Shown here piece after piece: positions 25,493 through 33,102 of a stretch of 33,946 nucleotides of DNA; the stretch's first letter is position 1; every line of letters begins with the position of its first letter. Location of the stretch: assembly GCA_029858965.1 (NCBI GenBank), contig JAOUDZ010000039.1, positions 1 to 33,946 on the forward strand, read 5' to 3'. The notes beneath the pieces were generated by a model. It had not been told where the DNA came from, did not search any database, and was given only the letters and a program-made list of their open reading frames with translations. The translations under genes and the position numbers were made by a program. The DNA comes from Cyclobacteriaceae bacterium. Lineage in GTDB: Bacteria > Bacteroidota > Bacteroidia > Cytophagales > Cyclobacteriaceae.

Positions 25493-26477
25493 ACAACTCG
25501 CAAGGCATGGATTGTTTTGCCGCCAATCGGTGCAAGGTAAAGTTGAGGAGACGCATATCTCATGGGTTATTCTTTCTGGCAAAAATGCGTTCAAGATAAA
25601 GAAGCCATTGAAGCTTCCGTTTTTGGATTTTTCAACACTGCATCTCCGTAAATATTTCTGCAACCGGGAGCTTGTATTGAACAGCCGTTTCAGTGATATC
25701 TATCAGGATGTTATTCCGGTACAGCTGAACAACGGTAGGTTTTGTCTTGGGAAATGTCAGGGTAAGGTCGTCGATTATGCTGTCCAGATGAAAAGGCTTA
25801 TGACGGCCAAACGGCTGGATAACGTGTTGCGATCAGGGAAGCCCAAAATTGAGCGGATCAGATTGCTGGCTGAGTCTACCGCTTTGTTTCATCATCGCGC
25901 TGAAATAGTACACTCGCCTTTCAATATAAAGCGGGCGCGCGATACGTTTAATGATATCAGGTTATTGCATCACTTTATACAAAAGGCGATGGGTGCCGGC
26001 TACGCAAAACGTATAGCGCGTGCGGTTCAGTGGAGCGATGATTTTCTAAGCACACATGCCAGGCGACTGCAGCAAAGGATTGATTCCGGCTTCAAACGGG
26101 ATGTGCACGGCGATCTTCACAGCGGCAACATCTTTTTGTACCGTAAACCTGTCCTCTTTGATTGTATTGAATTCAATGACGTATATCGACAGATTGACTT
26201 GTTGTATGAGGTGGCTTTTCTCTGCATGGATTTTGAGTCCTTCAATCAACCACGGCTTGCTGATTTGTTTTTCAAGGTATACAATAAGAATATGCGTTGC
26301 ATTGAGGTTGAGGAAGACAAGCGAATTTTCAATTATTTTAAATGTCTGCGGGCAAATGTTCGTGCAAAAGTACATGCGATGCGCGCGATGCAGCGGCGTG
26401 ACTCAAATGAAGCCAGAGACTATCTTGATGAAGTGCGAAGGTACCTTTTGCACATGAAGGAATACATGGGTAATTAA
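25473..26477 (+). CDS. APH-like phosphotransferase, partner of the P-loop kinase
   Basis: 334 residues. KIKKPLKLPFLDFSTL (41-56) supplies the Lys-bearing N-lobe typical of the family that is elsewhere fused to an AAA domain. HGDLHSGN (212-219, catalytic Asp214) is the Brenner loop, and FDCIEFN with Asp230 is the metal-binding DFG-like motif. Despite the name, aminoglycoside resistance is unlikely; chromosomal members of this subfamily lie in stress or dormancy gene sets. It overlaps the P-loop gene by 20 bases in another frame, so no fusion protein is made, but co-production is ensured. The 232 bases downstream lead into the htrA promoter. Confidence 0.85.
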   Translation: MKAYQIEQLARHGLFCRQSVQGKVEETHISWVILSGKNAFKIKKPLKLPFLDFSTLHLRKYFCNRELVLNSRFSDIYQDVIPVQLNNGRFCLGKCQGKVVDYAVQMKRLMTAKRLDNVLRSGKPKIERIRLLAESTALFHHRAEIVHSPFNIKRARDTFNDIRLLHHFIQKAMGAGYAKRIARAVQWSDDFLSTHARRLQQRIDSGFKRDVHGDLHSGNIFLYRKPVLFDCIEFNDVYRQIDLLYEVAFLCMDFESFNQPRLADLFFKVYNKNMRCIEVEEDKRIFNYFKCLRANVRAKVHAMRAMQRRDSNEARDYLDEVRRYLLHMKEYMGN

Positions 26478-26606
26478 ATTTATTGCAAGACACAGGCATA
26501 TACTGTGCAGCAGCAATTGCGGACCGGGCGAAAGCTTAATCATTTATTTAATTAGGTTTGGAGACAAGCGACTTGTTGCATCTGTTCGGTCTTTGCTCAT
26601 CAACCC

Positions 26607-26671
26607 TGACGAAGGTCTGATGAAAGTTTGATAAAAATCATTTCAAAATATAGCGGCTGATTAGAATTTTG
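26607..26671 (+). promoter_or_regulatory. htrA promoter with FNR/CRP-like dyads
   Basis: TGAT-AAAA-ATCA (26629-26640) is the main dyad. A degenerate one, TGA-N6-TCT (26607-26618), has its centre exactly 22 bp upstream. GAATTTTG (26664-26671), one mismatch from TAnnTTTG, begins 29.5 bp after the main dyad centre. This predicts a start near 26676, about 34 bases before the htrA ATG. Confidence 0.55.
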
Positions 26672-26709
26672 CCAAAACATTAAATGTGCATTGTAGCATA
26701 AAACAAGGT

Positions 26710-28191
26710 ATGAAAAAAGTTCTAACAATACTGTTGGTTGCTAATCTGGCGGTTGCCGTGTCGAGTTGCGAAGGTCAGGTTAAGCAAACAGGCGCCAGCA
26801 AAGAAGTTTACTCAATTGTTGCAAAGCAGCTTCAAGCCGGCCTCGATACGGGATCGCTGAAAGCAAAAAACAATTCTGGTATTGATTTCAGGGAAGCCGC
26901 CCGCAAGGTAACGCCCTGTGTAGTTCACGTCAATTCTAAATGGAATGCTCCTGAAGACCAGCAGGAGCTGAAAGAAGATAATCCTTTCAGGGATTTTTTT
27001 GGAGATGAATTTTGGGGAGATTTCTTCAGGCCTTTCCGACCACATGGTCCCAGGCAAGGTACTGCGTCGGGCGTCATTCTCACAAGTGACGGATACATTG
27101 TCACAAACAACCATGTGATCGAAGACGCAGATGAAATAGAAGTCGTCTTGCATGATCAACGATCATATAGAGCGAAGATCGTCGGAGCTGATCCTAAGAC
27201 TGATTTAGCATTGCTCAAAATCGATGAAACCAATTTATCATTCCTGCCATATGGAAATTCTGATGATGTGGAAGTAGGCGAATGGGTATTGGCTGTGGGC
27301 AATCCTTTTAACCTGGCTTCCACGGTGACTGCCGGGATCGTGAGCGCTAAAGCCCGGAATATCAATATCCTGAGAGACCGGGAAGCGATTGAATCTTTCA
27401 TTCAGACCGATGCTGCCGTCAATCCGGGAAATAGCGGTGGAGCGCTTGTTAATTTGGATGGACAATTGATTGGCATTAACGCTGCAATAGCAACGCCTAC
27501 TGGCGCTTTCGCTGGCTATTCATTTGCCATTCCTGTGAACATCGTCAAGAAGGTGGCTGATGACCTGTTGCAATTTGGCAGTGTGCAAAGAGGATACCTG
27601 GGTATCATGATTCGCGATATGACCGGGAGTCTTGCCAAGGATTTGGATTTGAAGTTTACACCAGGCGTCTACGTGGATAGCCTTGTTCAGGATGGTGCCG
27701 CGGCAGAGGCAGGGCTGAAGCAAGGTGATATTATCACAAAAATTGACGGCGCGAAAGTTGAATCCTCTCCGCAACTGCAGGAAATTGTGGCCCGACATAG
27801 GCCTGGTGAAAAATTGCTGATCACTTTTAACAGAAAAGGTCAGGAAAAAAATATACCAGTTGTGCTGAAAGCCACGAGCGGAACAGTTGCAGTCAGCAGG
27901 AAAAGCAGTGAGGCAGTTTTGGAGATGTTGGGCATTGATGTATCGGAGATCACAGCGCGGCAGAAGAAGCAACTGGGTATCCAGCACGGGCTTGAAGTCA
28001 CACGTATTGTCAAGGGTAAGGTAAGTGAGTTCACAACGATGAAGGAAGGATTTATTATTACCAGGATTAACAATATACCCGTGAAATCAAAAGATGATCT
28101 CGCCGATATTATAAGCAAGAAGGGTGGTGTGTTGATTGAAGGTGTTTATCCGGGAAGCAAGGAAGTAATTTATTACGGAGTTGGAATCTGA
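26710..28191 (+). CDS. htrA: HtrA/Deg serine protease, probable lipoprotein
   Basis: 493 residues from ATG 26710; an upstream GTG at 26686 would add eight unlikely residues. The leader ends in a lipobox-like VSSC with Cys20, so the protease is probably lipid-anchored rather than soluble in the periplasm. The trypsin-like domain has the full triad: His135 in TNNHVIEDAD, Asp165 in DPKTDLALLK and Ser242 in NPGNSGGAL. A PDZ domain follows (about 290-375) with GYLGI and AAEAGLKQGDIITKIDG. The C-terminal 90 residues look like a second, divergent PDZ domain. It degrades or refolds damaged envelope proteins. The upstream dyads suggest it belongs to the island's regulon. Confidence 0.9.
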   Translation: MKKVLTILLVANLAVAVSSCEGQVKQTGASKEVYSIVAKQLQAGLDTGSLKAKNNSGIDFREAARKVTPCVVHVNSKWNAPEDQQELKEDNPFRDFFGDEFWGDFFRPFRPHGPRQGTASGVILTSDGYIVTNNHVIEDADEIEVVLHDQRSYRAKIVGADPKTDLALLKIDETNLSFLPYGNSDDVEVGEWVLAVGNPFNLASTVTAGIVSAKARNINILRDREAIESFIQTDAAVNPGNSGGALVNLDGQLIGINAAIATPTGAFAGYSFAIPVNIVKKVADDLLQFGSVQRGYLGIMIRDMTGSLAKDLDLKFTPGVYVDSLVQDGAAAEAGLKQGDIITKIDGAKVESSPQLQEIVARHRPGEKLLITFNRKGQEKNIPVVLKATSGTVAVSRKSSEAVLEMLGIDVSEITARQKKQLGIQHGLEVTRIVKGKVSEFTTMKEGFIITRINNIPVKSKDDLADIISKKGGVLIEGVYPGSKEVIYYGVGI

Positions 28192-28197
28192 TTTGCC

Positions 28198-28265
28198 GTG
28201 ATTTAAAATCACAACGGTTTGATGACGGTCATCATGGTCTAAGGACTTTGTTTAGTTTAATATTG
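28198..28265 (+). promoter_or_regulatory. ytxH promoter with tandem dyads
   Basis: GTGATTT-A-AAATCAC (28198-28212) and TGATGAC-G-GTCATCA (28220-28234) are both perfect seven-base dyads with centres 22 bp apart. The second contains two overlapping TGA-N6-TCA frames. TAATATTG (28258-28265), one mismatch from TAnnTTTG, begins 29.5 bp from the centre of the frame at 28223-28234. The predicted start is near 28270, 30 bases before the ytxH ATG. Confidence 0.6.
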
Positions 28266-28299
28266 GGTATAAGAAAGTAGTAACAAAAACAACACAGCT

Positions 28300-28557
28300 A
28301 TGAATCCAGGAAAAGCATTATTAGGCGTATTTGCAGGGATTGCAGCAGGCGCAGTATTAGGTGTGTTATTTGCACCCGAAAAAGGATCGAACACACGACA
28401 GAATCTTGTAAAAAAAGGCGATGATTTGGCGCACGCGTTGAATCATAAGATCGACGAAAAGTTTGATGAACTAATGAGCACGATTACCGGAAAATTCAAA
28501 AAGGACAAATCGCGCAATGATGAGGTTCCATCGAACAAAGCTGAATTCGTGGGTTAA
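28300..28557 (+). CDS. YtxH domain protein
   Basis: 85 residues. The N-terminal glycine-rich hydrophobic helix (LLGVFAGIAAGAVLGVLFAP) followed by EKGSNTRQNLVKKGDDL is the YtxH signature: one membrane span, then a cytoplasmic amphipathic tail. YtxH proteins are general-stress proteins in Bacillus and common in Bacteroidota; their biochemical role is unknown. It has its own dyad-bearing promoter and is followed 9 bases later by the PEBP gene, so the two form an operon. Confidence 0.85.
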   Translation: MNPGKALLGVFAGIAAGAVLGVLFAPEKGSNTRQNLVKKGDDLAHALNHKIDEKFDELMSTITGKFKKDKSRNDEVPSNKAEFVG

Positions 28558-28566
28558 TTTGACTAC

Positions 28567-29031
28567 ATGCCACGTCAAACAGTAGCTGCCTATGGCATAT
28601 TGGATGTCTCTAGCGAGGCTTTCACGCAAAACGGAACAATTCCCGTCAGGTATGCATGCGATGGTGACGATGTGAGTCCGCCACTGACGATCAACAAAAT
28701 TCCTGCACAAGCAAAAAGTCTGGCACTCATAGTCGAAGACCCGGATGCACCTGGCGGGACTTGGCTGCATTGGTTGGCTTGGAATATTCCCGTAGTCAAA
28801 CAAATTGGCGAAAATGAAGTGCCAGGTGATCAGGGGATGAATGATTTTGGCAAGATTTCATATGGGGGACCTTGCCCTCCTTCGGGTACACACCGGTATA
28901 TTTTTAAGGTTTACGCGCTGGACGATTTACTGGACCTTACTGAAGGTTCCAGCAAAGCGGAATTGGAAACGGCAATGCAAAATCATATCCTCGCGCATGG
29001 CCAGTTAACAGGTGTCTACAAAAGGCCATAG
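28567..29031 (+). CDS. YbhB/YbcL family (PEBP, Raf kinase inhibitor-like) protein
   Basis: 154 residues, no signal peptide. PEBP fold with both ligand-pocket motifs: DPDAPGGTWLHWLAWNIP (about 58-75) and YGGPCPPSGTHRYIFKVYALD (about 98-118), of which the central PPSGTHRY segment is the most conserved. These proteins bind small anionic or phosphate ligands; the bacterial role is not established. It begins 9 bases after ytxH and should be co-transcribed with it. Start ATG 28567. Confidence 0.9.
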   Translation: MPRQTVAAYGILDVSSEAFTQNGTIPVRYACDGDDVSPPLTINKIPAQAKSLALIVEDPDAPGGTWLHWLAWNIPVVKQIGENEVPGDQGMNDFGKISYGGPCPPSGTHRYIFKVYALDDLLDLTEGSSKAELETAMQNHILAHGQLTGVYKRP

Positions 29032-29106
29032 TCGTACTAGTCTACACAGCCTTAGGATAAAATTAGTGCTGCTGTTTTGATGAAGGAAGTAATTCTAAGG
29101 GATTTC

Positions 29107-29346
29107 TCACATTTGCCAAAGACAGATTTGGGGTAAGTATTTGTCCAGGTCAACATAATCTGCTACCCGGATTTCTTCAATTTCGTTTGAATCAAAATTG
29201 TAGTAAGCTTCTACGAAATAGTGATCAAGAGCGTAAAGCAAAATCTTGTGGTTCTGTGATTCAACAGAATGGATAAAGACACCGAATTCCCTCATGATCA
29301 ATGCCTTTTTGGAAAGGGATAGTTCATCGAAATAGGTTACTTTCAT
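29107..29346 (-). CDS. hypothetical protein, 79 residues
   Basis: 79 residues, acidic and soluble, with many aromatic residues (HKILLYALDHYFVEAYYNFD) and a DLDKYLPQICLWQ tail; no family recognised. It is convergent with the PEBP gene (75-base gap). A dyad lies 150 bases upstream, with a -7-like element pointing towards this gene, which supports it being real and stress-controlled. Confidence 0.65.
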   Translation of the reverse strand: MKVTYFDELSLSKKALIMREFGVFIHSVESQNHKILLYALDHYFVEAYYNFDSNEIEEIRVADYVDLDKYLPQICLWQM

Positions 29347-29465
29347 CGCATTTCATTAATGGCCAAAGAAGATGGATCTGAAATCTTATAACTGAAACCT
29401 GCGTGGTCTCAGATTCCGGCTCATGCTCCAACTTTCGATTTTTACTCCAGGTATTAACCCTACGA

Positions 29466-29510
29466 CTAACCTACAGCCGGATATTATCCAACGGCAATGA
29501 CTTTTGTCAT
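29466..29510 (-). promoter_or_regulatory. FNR/CRP-like dyad with minus-strand -7 element
   Basis: ATGAC-TTTT-GTCAT (29497-29510) is a perfect dyad. On the minus strand TAGGTTAG (complement of 29466-29473), one mismatch from TAnnTTTG, begins 30.5 bp from its centre, pointing at the 79-residue gene with a leader of about 115 bases. For nadE on the + strand no -7 element stands at the same distance; TATCTTTA near 29574 may be its own. Confidence 0.45.
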
Positions 29511-29623
29511 CTGGATTTAGCAACAGTTAACACAATTGGTCAAATCTTCTCAGCTAAATTATAAGCAACTTGCTATCTTTAACAGGAATAAGACAATTTG
29601 CCCTTAATTGAAATGCGTATACC

Positions 29624-31588
29624 ATGAAGATTGCACTTGCCCAGATGGAAGTATTACCAGGCTTTGTGGATAAAAATATTGGAAAGATGCTCGCCATGAT
29701 TCAGCAAGCCAAGACAGCGCAGGCCGATTTGATTGTTTTTCCTGAGTTGTGCGTAAGCGGTTATGTCCTTTCCGATCATTGGACCAATGAGGCCTTCTGC
29801 AATGCGCTGATGGAGTACAATGAGGTTTTACTTGAAGCCAGCATGGGGATTGCCATCGCCTATGGCAATATTTACCTGGATAAGGATATCAATGCCCGCT
29901 GGAACGACACCGCCTATCATCCCAATAAGGATGGAAGAACCCGAAAATATAACGCCGTATATGTTATGCAGAACGGGCGCTACGCTAAGCGTGAAAATGA
30001 GAACAATGTTCTGCCTGAAGGCGTCCACCCGAAAACACTCCTTCCGGCATACAGAATCTATGATGATGCACGTTACTTTTTTTCCCTGCAGGATACCGCC
30101 AATGATGCTGGTGTTCCTATTTCATCGCTCGCACAGCCATTTGTTCTTGAAACCAACACGGGAGCGGTAAAGATTGGTTTCGAAGTGTGCGAAGACCTGT
30201 GGTGTAACGACTACAGGGTTTCGGGCAAGCCGGTAAATATTACGAATGTGCTGATTGAAAATGGGGCAGAGATGATTGTTAACATTTCTGCCTCTCCATG
30301 GAATCATGGCAAGAACGCCTCACGCGACAGGCGTGTCGCATTTCTTTATGAGCAGGCTTTAGAGCATTTCGTTCCTTTTTTTTATGTGAACAATGTAGGT
30401 GTGCAAAACAATGGTAAAAACTTTGTCACTTTCGATGGCGGCTCGACTGTTTATAACAAGAACGGGAAGCCGGTGCTGTTCGCAGCGAAACCTTACCAGG
30501 AGGAGTTGATCGTATTTGAGGATTCCATTGTGAAGCAAAACCCGGTTGAAAGGAATGAAGGCTCTGAGATAAGCCAGAAGTATGATGCTATCATAAATGG
30601 AATTAAGCACATGAAGACCTTCAAAAGGGATACTGAGCCGCTTCAATTTGTGATTGGCTTAAGCGGAGGAATAGATAGCGCGGTGGTTGCATCTTTGCTG
30701 ACGATTGCCTGTGGAAGTGAAAATGTCATAGCCGTTAATATGCCTTCCAAATACAACCAAGGTAGAACGAAAGACATTGCTGAAGGGGTTGCGAATGCCC
30801 TGGGCATTGAATACATCAGTATTCCGATTGACGCCTTGGCCTCGGTCCATAACGATGTCTTTGAGAAACTGGATAGAAAGTTCGAACCCCCAACCTGGTC
30901 GGCTGATCTTTCAAATGAAAATATCCAGGCAAAAGTCCGGGGCACATCCATTCTGTCAAACTTTGCCGGGAGGTATAATCGATTCTTTACCTGCAATGGC
31001 AATAAACTTGAAATTGCACTGGGATATACAACATTATATGGCGATGTAAATGGTGCACTTGCGCCTATTGGCGATTTAACCAAGAGCGAAGTGTATGCGC
31101 TTGCAAGATTTTTAAACGAAGATGTTTTCAGAGAGCCGATCATACCTCTGGCGTTGCTGCCAGATGAATTATTTTCTTTCGACGGCCAGTGGGTAATCCC
31201 CTCTGCTGAACTGAAAAAGGATCAGATCGATCCAATCCGTTTTGGATATCATTGTGCCCTGCTGGTAGTTTTCACCCAGTATATGCATAACACGGCAGAA
31301 GACATTTGTGAATGGTATCTGCAAGGTACGATGGAAAAAAATCTTGGGATTTCCAGGGCGCTGATGGTAAGATGGGGGATGGATGATCCAAATGCATTTG
31401 TGGAAGATTTGGAGTGGTTTGTTGCTACAATTCAAAAGAATGTTTTCAAACGCGTTCAGTCTCCCCCGATTATTATTACAAGCCGGTCTGCCTATGGATA
31501 TGATATCAGGGAGAGTATCTTGCCTTCGATGACTACTTCGCGATACAAGGCACTCAAAGCGAAAGTTCTGAAGAAGGAAAAATATTGA
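29624..31588 (+). CDS. nadE: glutamine-dependent NAD+ synthetase
   Basis: 654 residues. Converts deamido-NAD to NAD using glutamine and ATP, the last step of NAD synthesis. The N-terminal nitrilase-type glutaminase domain has the triad Glu41 (FPELCVSGY), Lys122 (AKRENE) and Cys189 (GFEVCEDLW). The C-terminal synthetase domain has the ATP pyrophosphatase loop SGGIDS at 347-352 and GYTTLYGDVNGALAPIGDLTKSEVY features near 465-490. Both domains look complete. It is a single-gene unit: 277 bases upstream with the dyad at 29498, and 377 bases downstream without a convincing gene. Confidence 0.95.
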   Translation: MKIALAQMEVLPGFVDKNIGKMLAMIQQAKTAQADLIVFPELCVSGYVLSDHWTNEAFCNALMEYNEVLLEASMGIAIAYGNIYLDKDINARWNDTAYHPNKDGRTRKYNAVYVMQNGRYAKRENENNVLPEGVHPKTLLPAYRIYDDARYFFSLQDTANDAGVPISSLAQPFVLETNTGAVKIGFEVCEDLWCNDYRVSGKPVNITNVLIENGAEMIVNISASPWNHGKNASRDRRVAFLYEQALEHFVPFFYVNNVGVQNNGKNFVTFDGGSTVYNKNGKPVLFAAKPYQEELIVFEDSIVKQNPVERNEGSEISQKYDAIINGIKHMKTFKRDTEPLQFVIGLSGGIDSAVVASLLTIACGSENVIAVNMPSKYNQGRTKDIAEGVANALGIEYISIPIDALASVHNDVFEKLDRKFEPPTWSADLSNENIQAKVRGTSILSNFAGRYNRFFTCNGNKLEIALGYTTLYGDVNGALAPIGDLTKSEVYALARFLNEDVFREPIIPLALLPDELFSFDGQWVIPSAELKKDQIDPIRFGYHCALLVVFTQYMHNTAEDICEWYLQGTMEKNLGISRALMVRWGMDDPNAFVEDLEWFVATIQKNVFKRVQSPPIIITSRSAYGYDIRESILPSMTTSRYKALKAKVLKKEKY

Positions 31589-31644
31589 GCTTCAGTTGTT
31601 TCTGCTACGTTGCCGGAAAGGCTCCGATGAAAATCTTTCCTGAT

Positions 31645-31660
31645 CATGATATTCATCATG
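31645..31660. promoter_or_regulatory. FNR/CRP-like dyad after nadE
   Basis: CATGAT-ATTC-ATCATG is a perfect six-base dyad (core TGA-N6-TCA at 31647-31658). It lies 57 bases after the nadE stop and is followed by GCTTTTTTG, so it might instead be the stem of a weak nadE terminator. TTTCTTTA at 31682-31689 starts 29.5 bp after its centre with two mismatches to TAnnTTTG. Confidence 0.35.
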
Positions 31661-31689
31661 GCTTTTTTGTATATGATGTGTTTTCTTTA

Positions 31690-31888
31690 TTTAAGGATAA
31701 TGAATTGCTACTCGATTCTGATAAGTAGGGCGACAGATAACAGCAACGTAACTACTCGCCTGAATTGTTGTGAGAGCAACTTCTTCTTGTGTTGGGTGGC
31801 ATGATTACCCAGATGGCATGAAGCAACTACCGTTAAGGGTATCGGTTCCATTGCTGTCCAAAAGGCGGAAGTATTGTTCCGCCTTTTG
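31690..31888 (+). ncRNA. candidate small RNA between nadE and the next gene
   Basis: The 377-base spacer 31589-31965 has no convincing gene. It holds a dyad (31645), a possible -7 element (31682) and a strong hairpin with T-tract (31859-31888), so a transcript of about 195 bases starting near 31693 would be bounded at both ends. A 45-codon ATG frame inside (31694-31831) is cysteine-rich and unlike a real protein. A minus-strand frame at 31708-31983 also looks non-coding. Confidence 0.2.
31859..31888. terminator. rho-independent terminator-like hairpin
   Basis: CAAAAGGCGGAA (31859-31870) pairs perfectly with TTCCGCCTTTTG (31877-31888) around a six-base loop. A-tracts and T-tracts on both sides make it able to act in either direction. 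Confidence 0.7.
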
Positions 31889-31965
31889 CCATTTAGGTTT
31901 CTCTTGATGGTTTGGGAAGACTGAAAATGAATCCTTGGTCTTGTAATGGTTAACTGCAAAGTATC

Positions 31966-32223
31966 ATGAAAGCAAGCGGGCAAAATTTACCTTATAAAAT
32001 ATCCGAGTACATTCAGTCGAAATTTAGAGAAGATTTTCTGTTCGAAGTGAAGCAGGTTCGGCCGATTGGAGGACAATTGATGTATACGGTGGAGGTATCC
32101 AAGGACGGGTACATTTACACCTTGAATTTCAATGTGGAAGGCGACCTTATTGCAGAAGAAGCAGCGCAAGCCTTTCCGCCGGATTCGCACGACGAGAATA
32201 CCTACGGAGACTTAACGGCTTGA
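31966..32223 (+). CDS. hypothetical protein, 85 residues
   Basis: 85 residues, soluble. A basic N-terminal helix (YKISEYIQSKFREDFLFEVKQVR) is followed by beta-type stretches (LMYTVEVSKDGYIYTLNFNVEGDLI) ending in an acidic tail. The alternation resembles a small PepSY-like alpha/beta unit, but there is no signal peptide and no firm family match. It lies after the strong hairpin at 31859, so it needs its own promoter; none was identified. It converges with the hydrolase gene. Confidence 0.65.
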   Translation: MKASGQNLPYKISEYIQSKFREDFLFEVKQVRPIGGQLMYTVEVSKDGYIYTLNFNVEGDLIAEEAAQAFPPDSHDENTYGDLTA

Positions 32224-32300
32224 CAATCGGTGATAAGACAAACTTGCTGATTAATTCGCAAAATGGAGGCGCCAAATGCAAATCTTTGGACACTCCAAGC

Positions 32301-32364
32301 AAGGACAATACCCGAGCGTCTCCCGCTTATTGATTGGTCGGTCTCAGGACTTGGTATTGTCCTT
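32301..32364. repeat. 12-base inverted repeat at the 3' end of the hydrolase gene
   Basis: AAGGACAATACC (32301-32312) and GGTATTGTCCTT (32353-32364) are perfect complements 40 bases apart. The right arm encodes the last residues of the hydrolase; the left arm lies past its stop. It could form a 3'-end structure on the minus-strand transcript. Confidence 0.6.
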
Positions 32365-33006
32365 ACGGGTTAAATATTGTATAAACCAATCGCCCGATAT
32401 CTCAGCAACCTTTTCCAGCGTTCCAGGTTCCTCAAAGAGATGTGTGGCACCTTTTATGATTTCCAGACGCTTTATCCCGGTCATTTCTTCCATTGCTGCA
32501 CGGTTAAGCGAAATAACTTCTTGATCAAGTTCGCCCACAATCAGTAGGGTAGGTGCTTCAAGTCCCTGCAAATGATGTATGGCCATGTCCGGTCTGCCCC
32601 CGCGCGATACAACGGCATGGACTTCCTTTTGCAGCGTCGATGCGGCAACGAGCGCAGAAGCTGCACCGGTGCTGGCACCGAAATATCCTATCGGAACAGC
32701 TTTAATACGGGCCATGTTTAAAAGGAATCCTGTTACTTGTATGAGTCGACTTGAAAGCAGGTCGATATTGAACCGGTTGCTGTAGACGTTGTCTTCTTCC
32801 CTGGTAAGTAAATCAAATAAAAAAGTTCCCAATCCAATCCGATGAAGATGTTGCGCTACAAAATTGTTTCGGGGACTGAACCTGCCGCTGCCGCTTCCGT
32901 GTGAGAAAACGACAAGGCCTGTAGTATGTTCCGGAAAAACAAGTTCACCAGGCAATACAACATTCCCAATTTTTATTTCCAGCGACATACCAGATGCAAC
33001 ATTCAT
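32344..33006 (-). CDS. dienelactone hydrolase-like alpha/beta hydrolase
   Basis: 220 residues, no leader. Alpha/beta hydrolase fold with oxyanion segment VVFSHGSGSGRFSPRNN (32-48), nucleophile Ser112 in GASTG, Asp161 in VGELDQEV and His189 in GATHLFEE, a complete triad in the right order. This subfamily is often found fused to the C-terminus of a phosphoribosyltransferase domain like that at 23611-24255, so the two separate proteins here may act in one pathway. The substrate is unknown. A strong hairpin at 33051-33078 separates it from the upstream BON gene. Confidence 0.85.
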   Translation of the reverse strand: MNVASGMSLEIKIGNVVLPGELVFPEHTTGLVVFSHGSGSGRFSPRNNFVAQHLHRIGLGTFLFDLLTREEDNVYSNRFNIDLLSSRLIQVTGFLLNMARIKAVPIGYFGASTGAASALVAASTLQKEVHAVVSRGGRPDMAIHHLQGLEAPTLLIVGELDQEVISLNRAAMEEMTGIKRLEIIKGATHLFEEPGTLEKVAEISGDWFIQYLTRKDNTKS

Positions 33007-33050
33007 CTTGTTTCAGGTTTTGAACACTTTCACAAAAGGCAGAACCAAAT

Positions 33051-33078
33051 AAAAAGGCGGAATGCTTTCCGCCTTTTT
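33051..33078 (-). terminator. terminator of the BON gene
   Basis: AAAAAGGCGGAA (33051-33062) pairs with TTCCGCCTTTTT (33067-33078) around a four-base loop, with T-runs on both strands. It lies 25 bases past the BON stop on the minus strand. Confidence 0.75.
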
Positions 33079-33102
33079 TACATGGAGTCATCACCAGCCT
33101 GC

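Noticed and set aside
25473-26477. Aminoglycoside resistance gene
   Set aside because: The APH-like fold is shared, but the subfamily (KIKKPLKLPFLDFSTL segment, partner P-loop gene) is the chromosomal stress type.
31708-31983. 91-codon minus-strand reading frame
   Set aside because: It crosses the strong hairpin at 31859 and overlaps the start of the + strand gene; its composition does not look like a protein.
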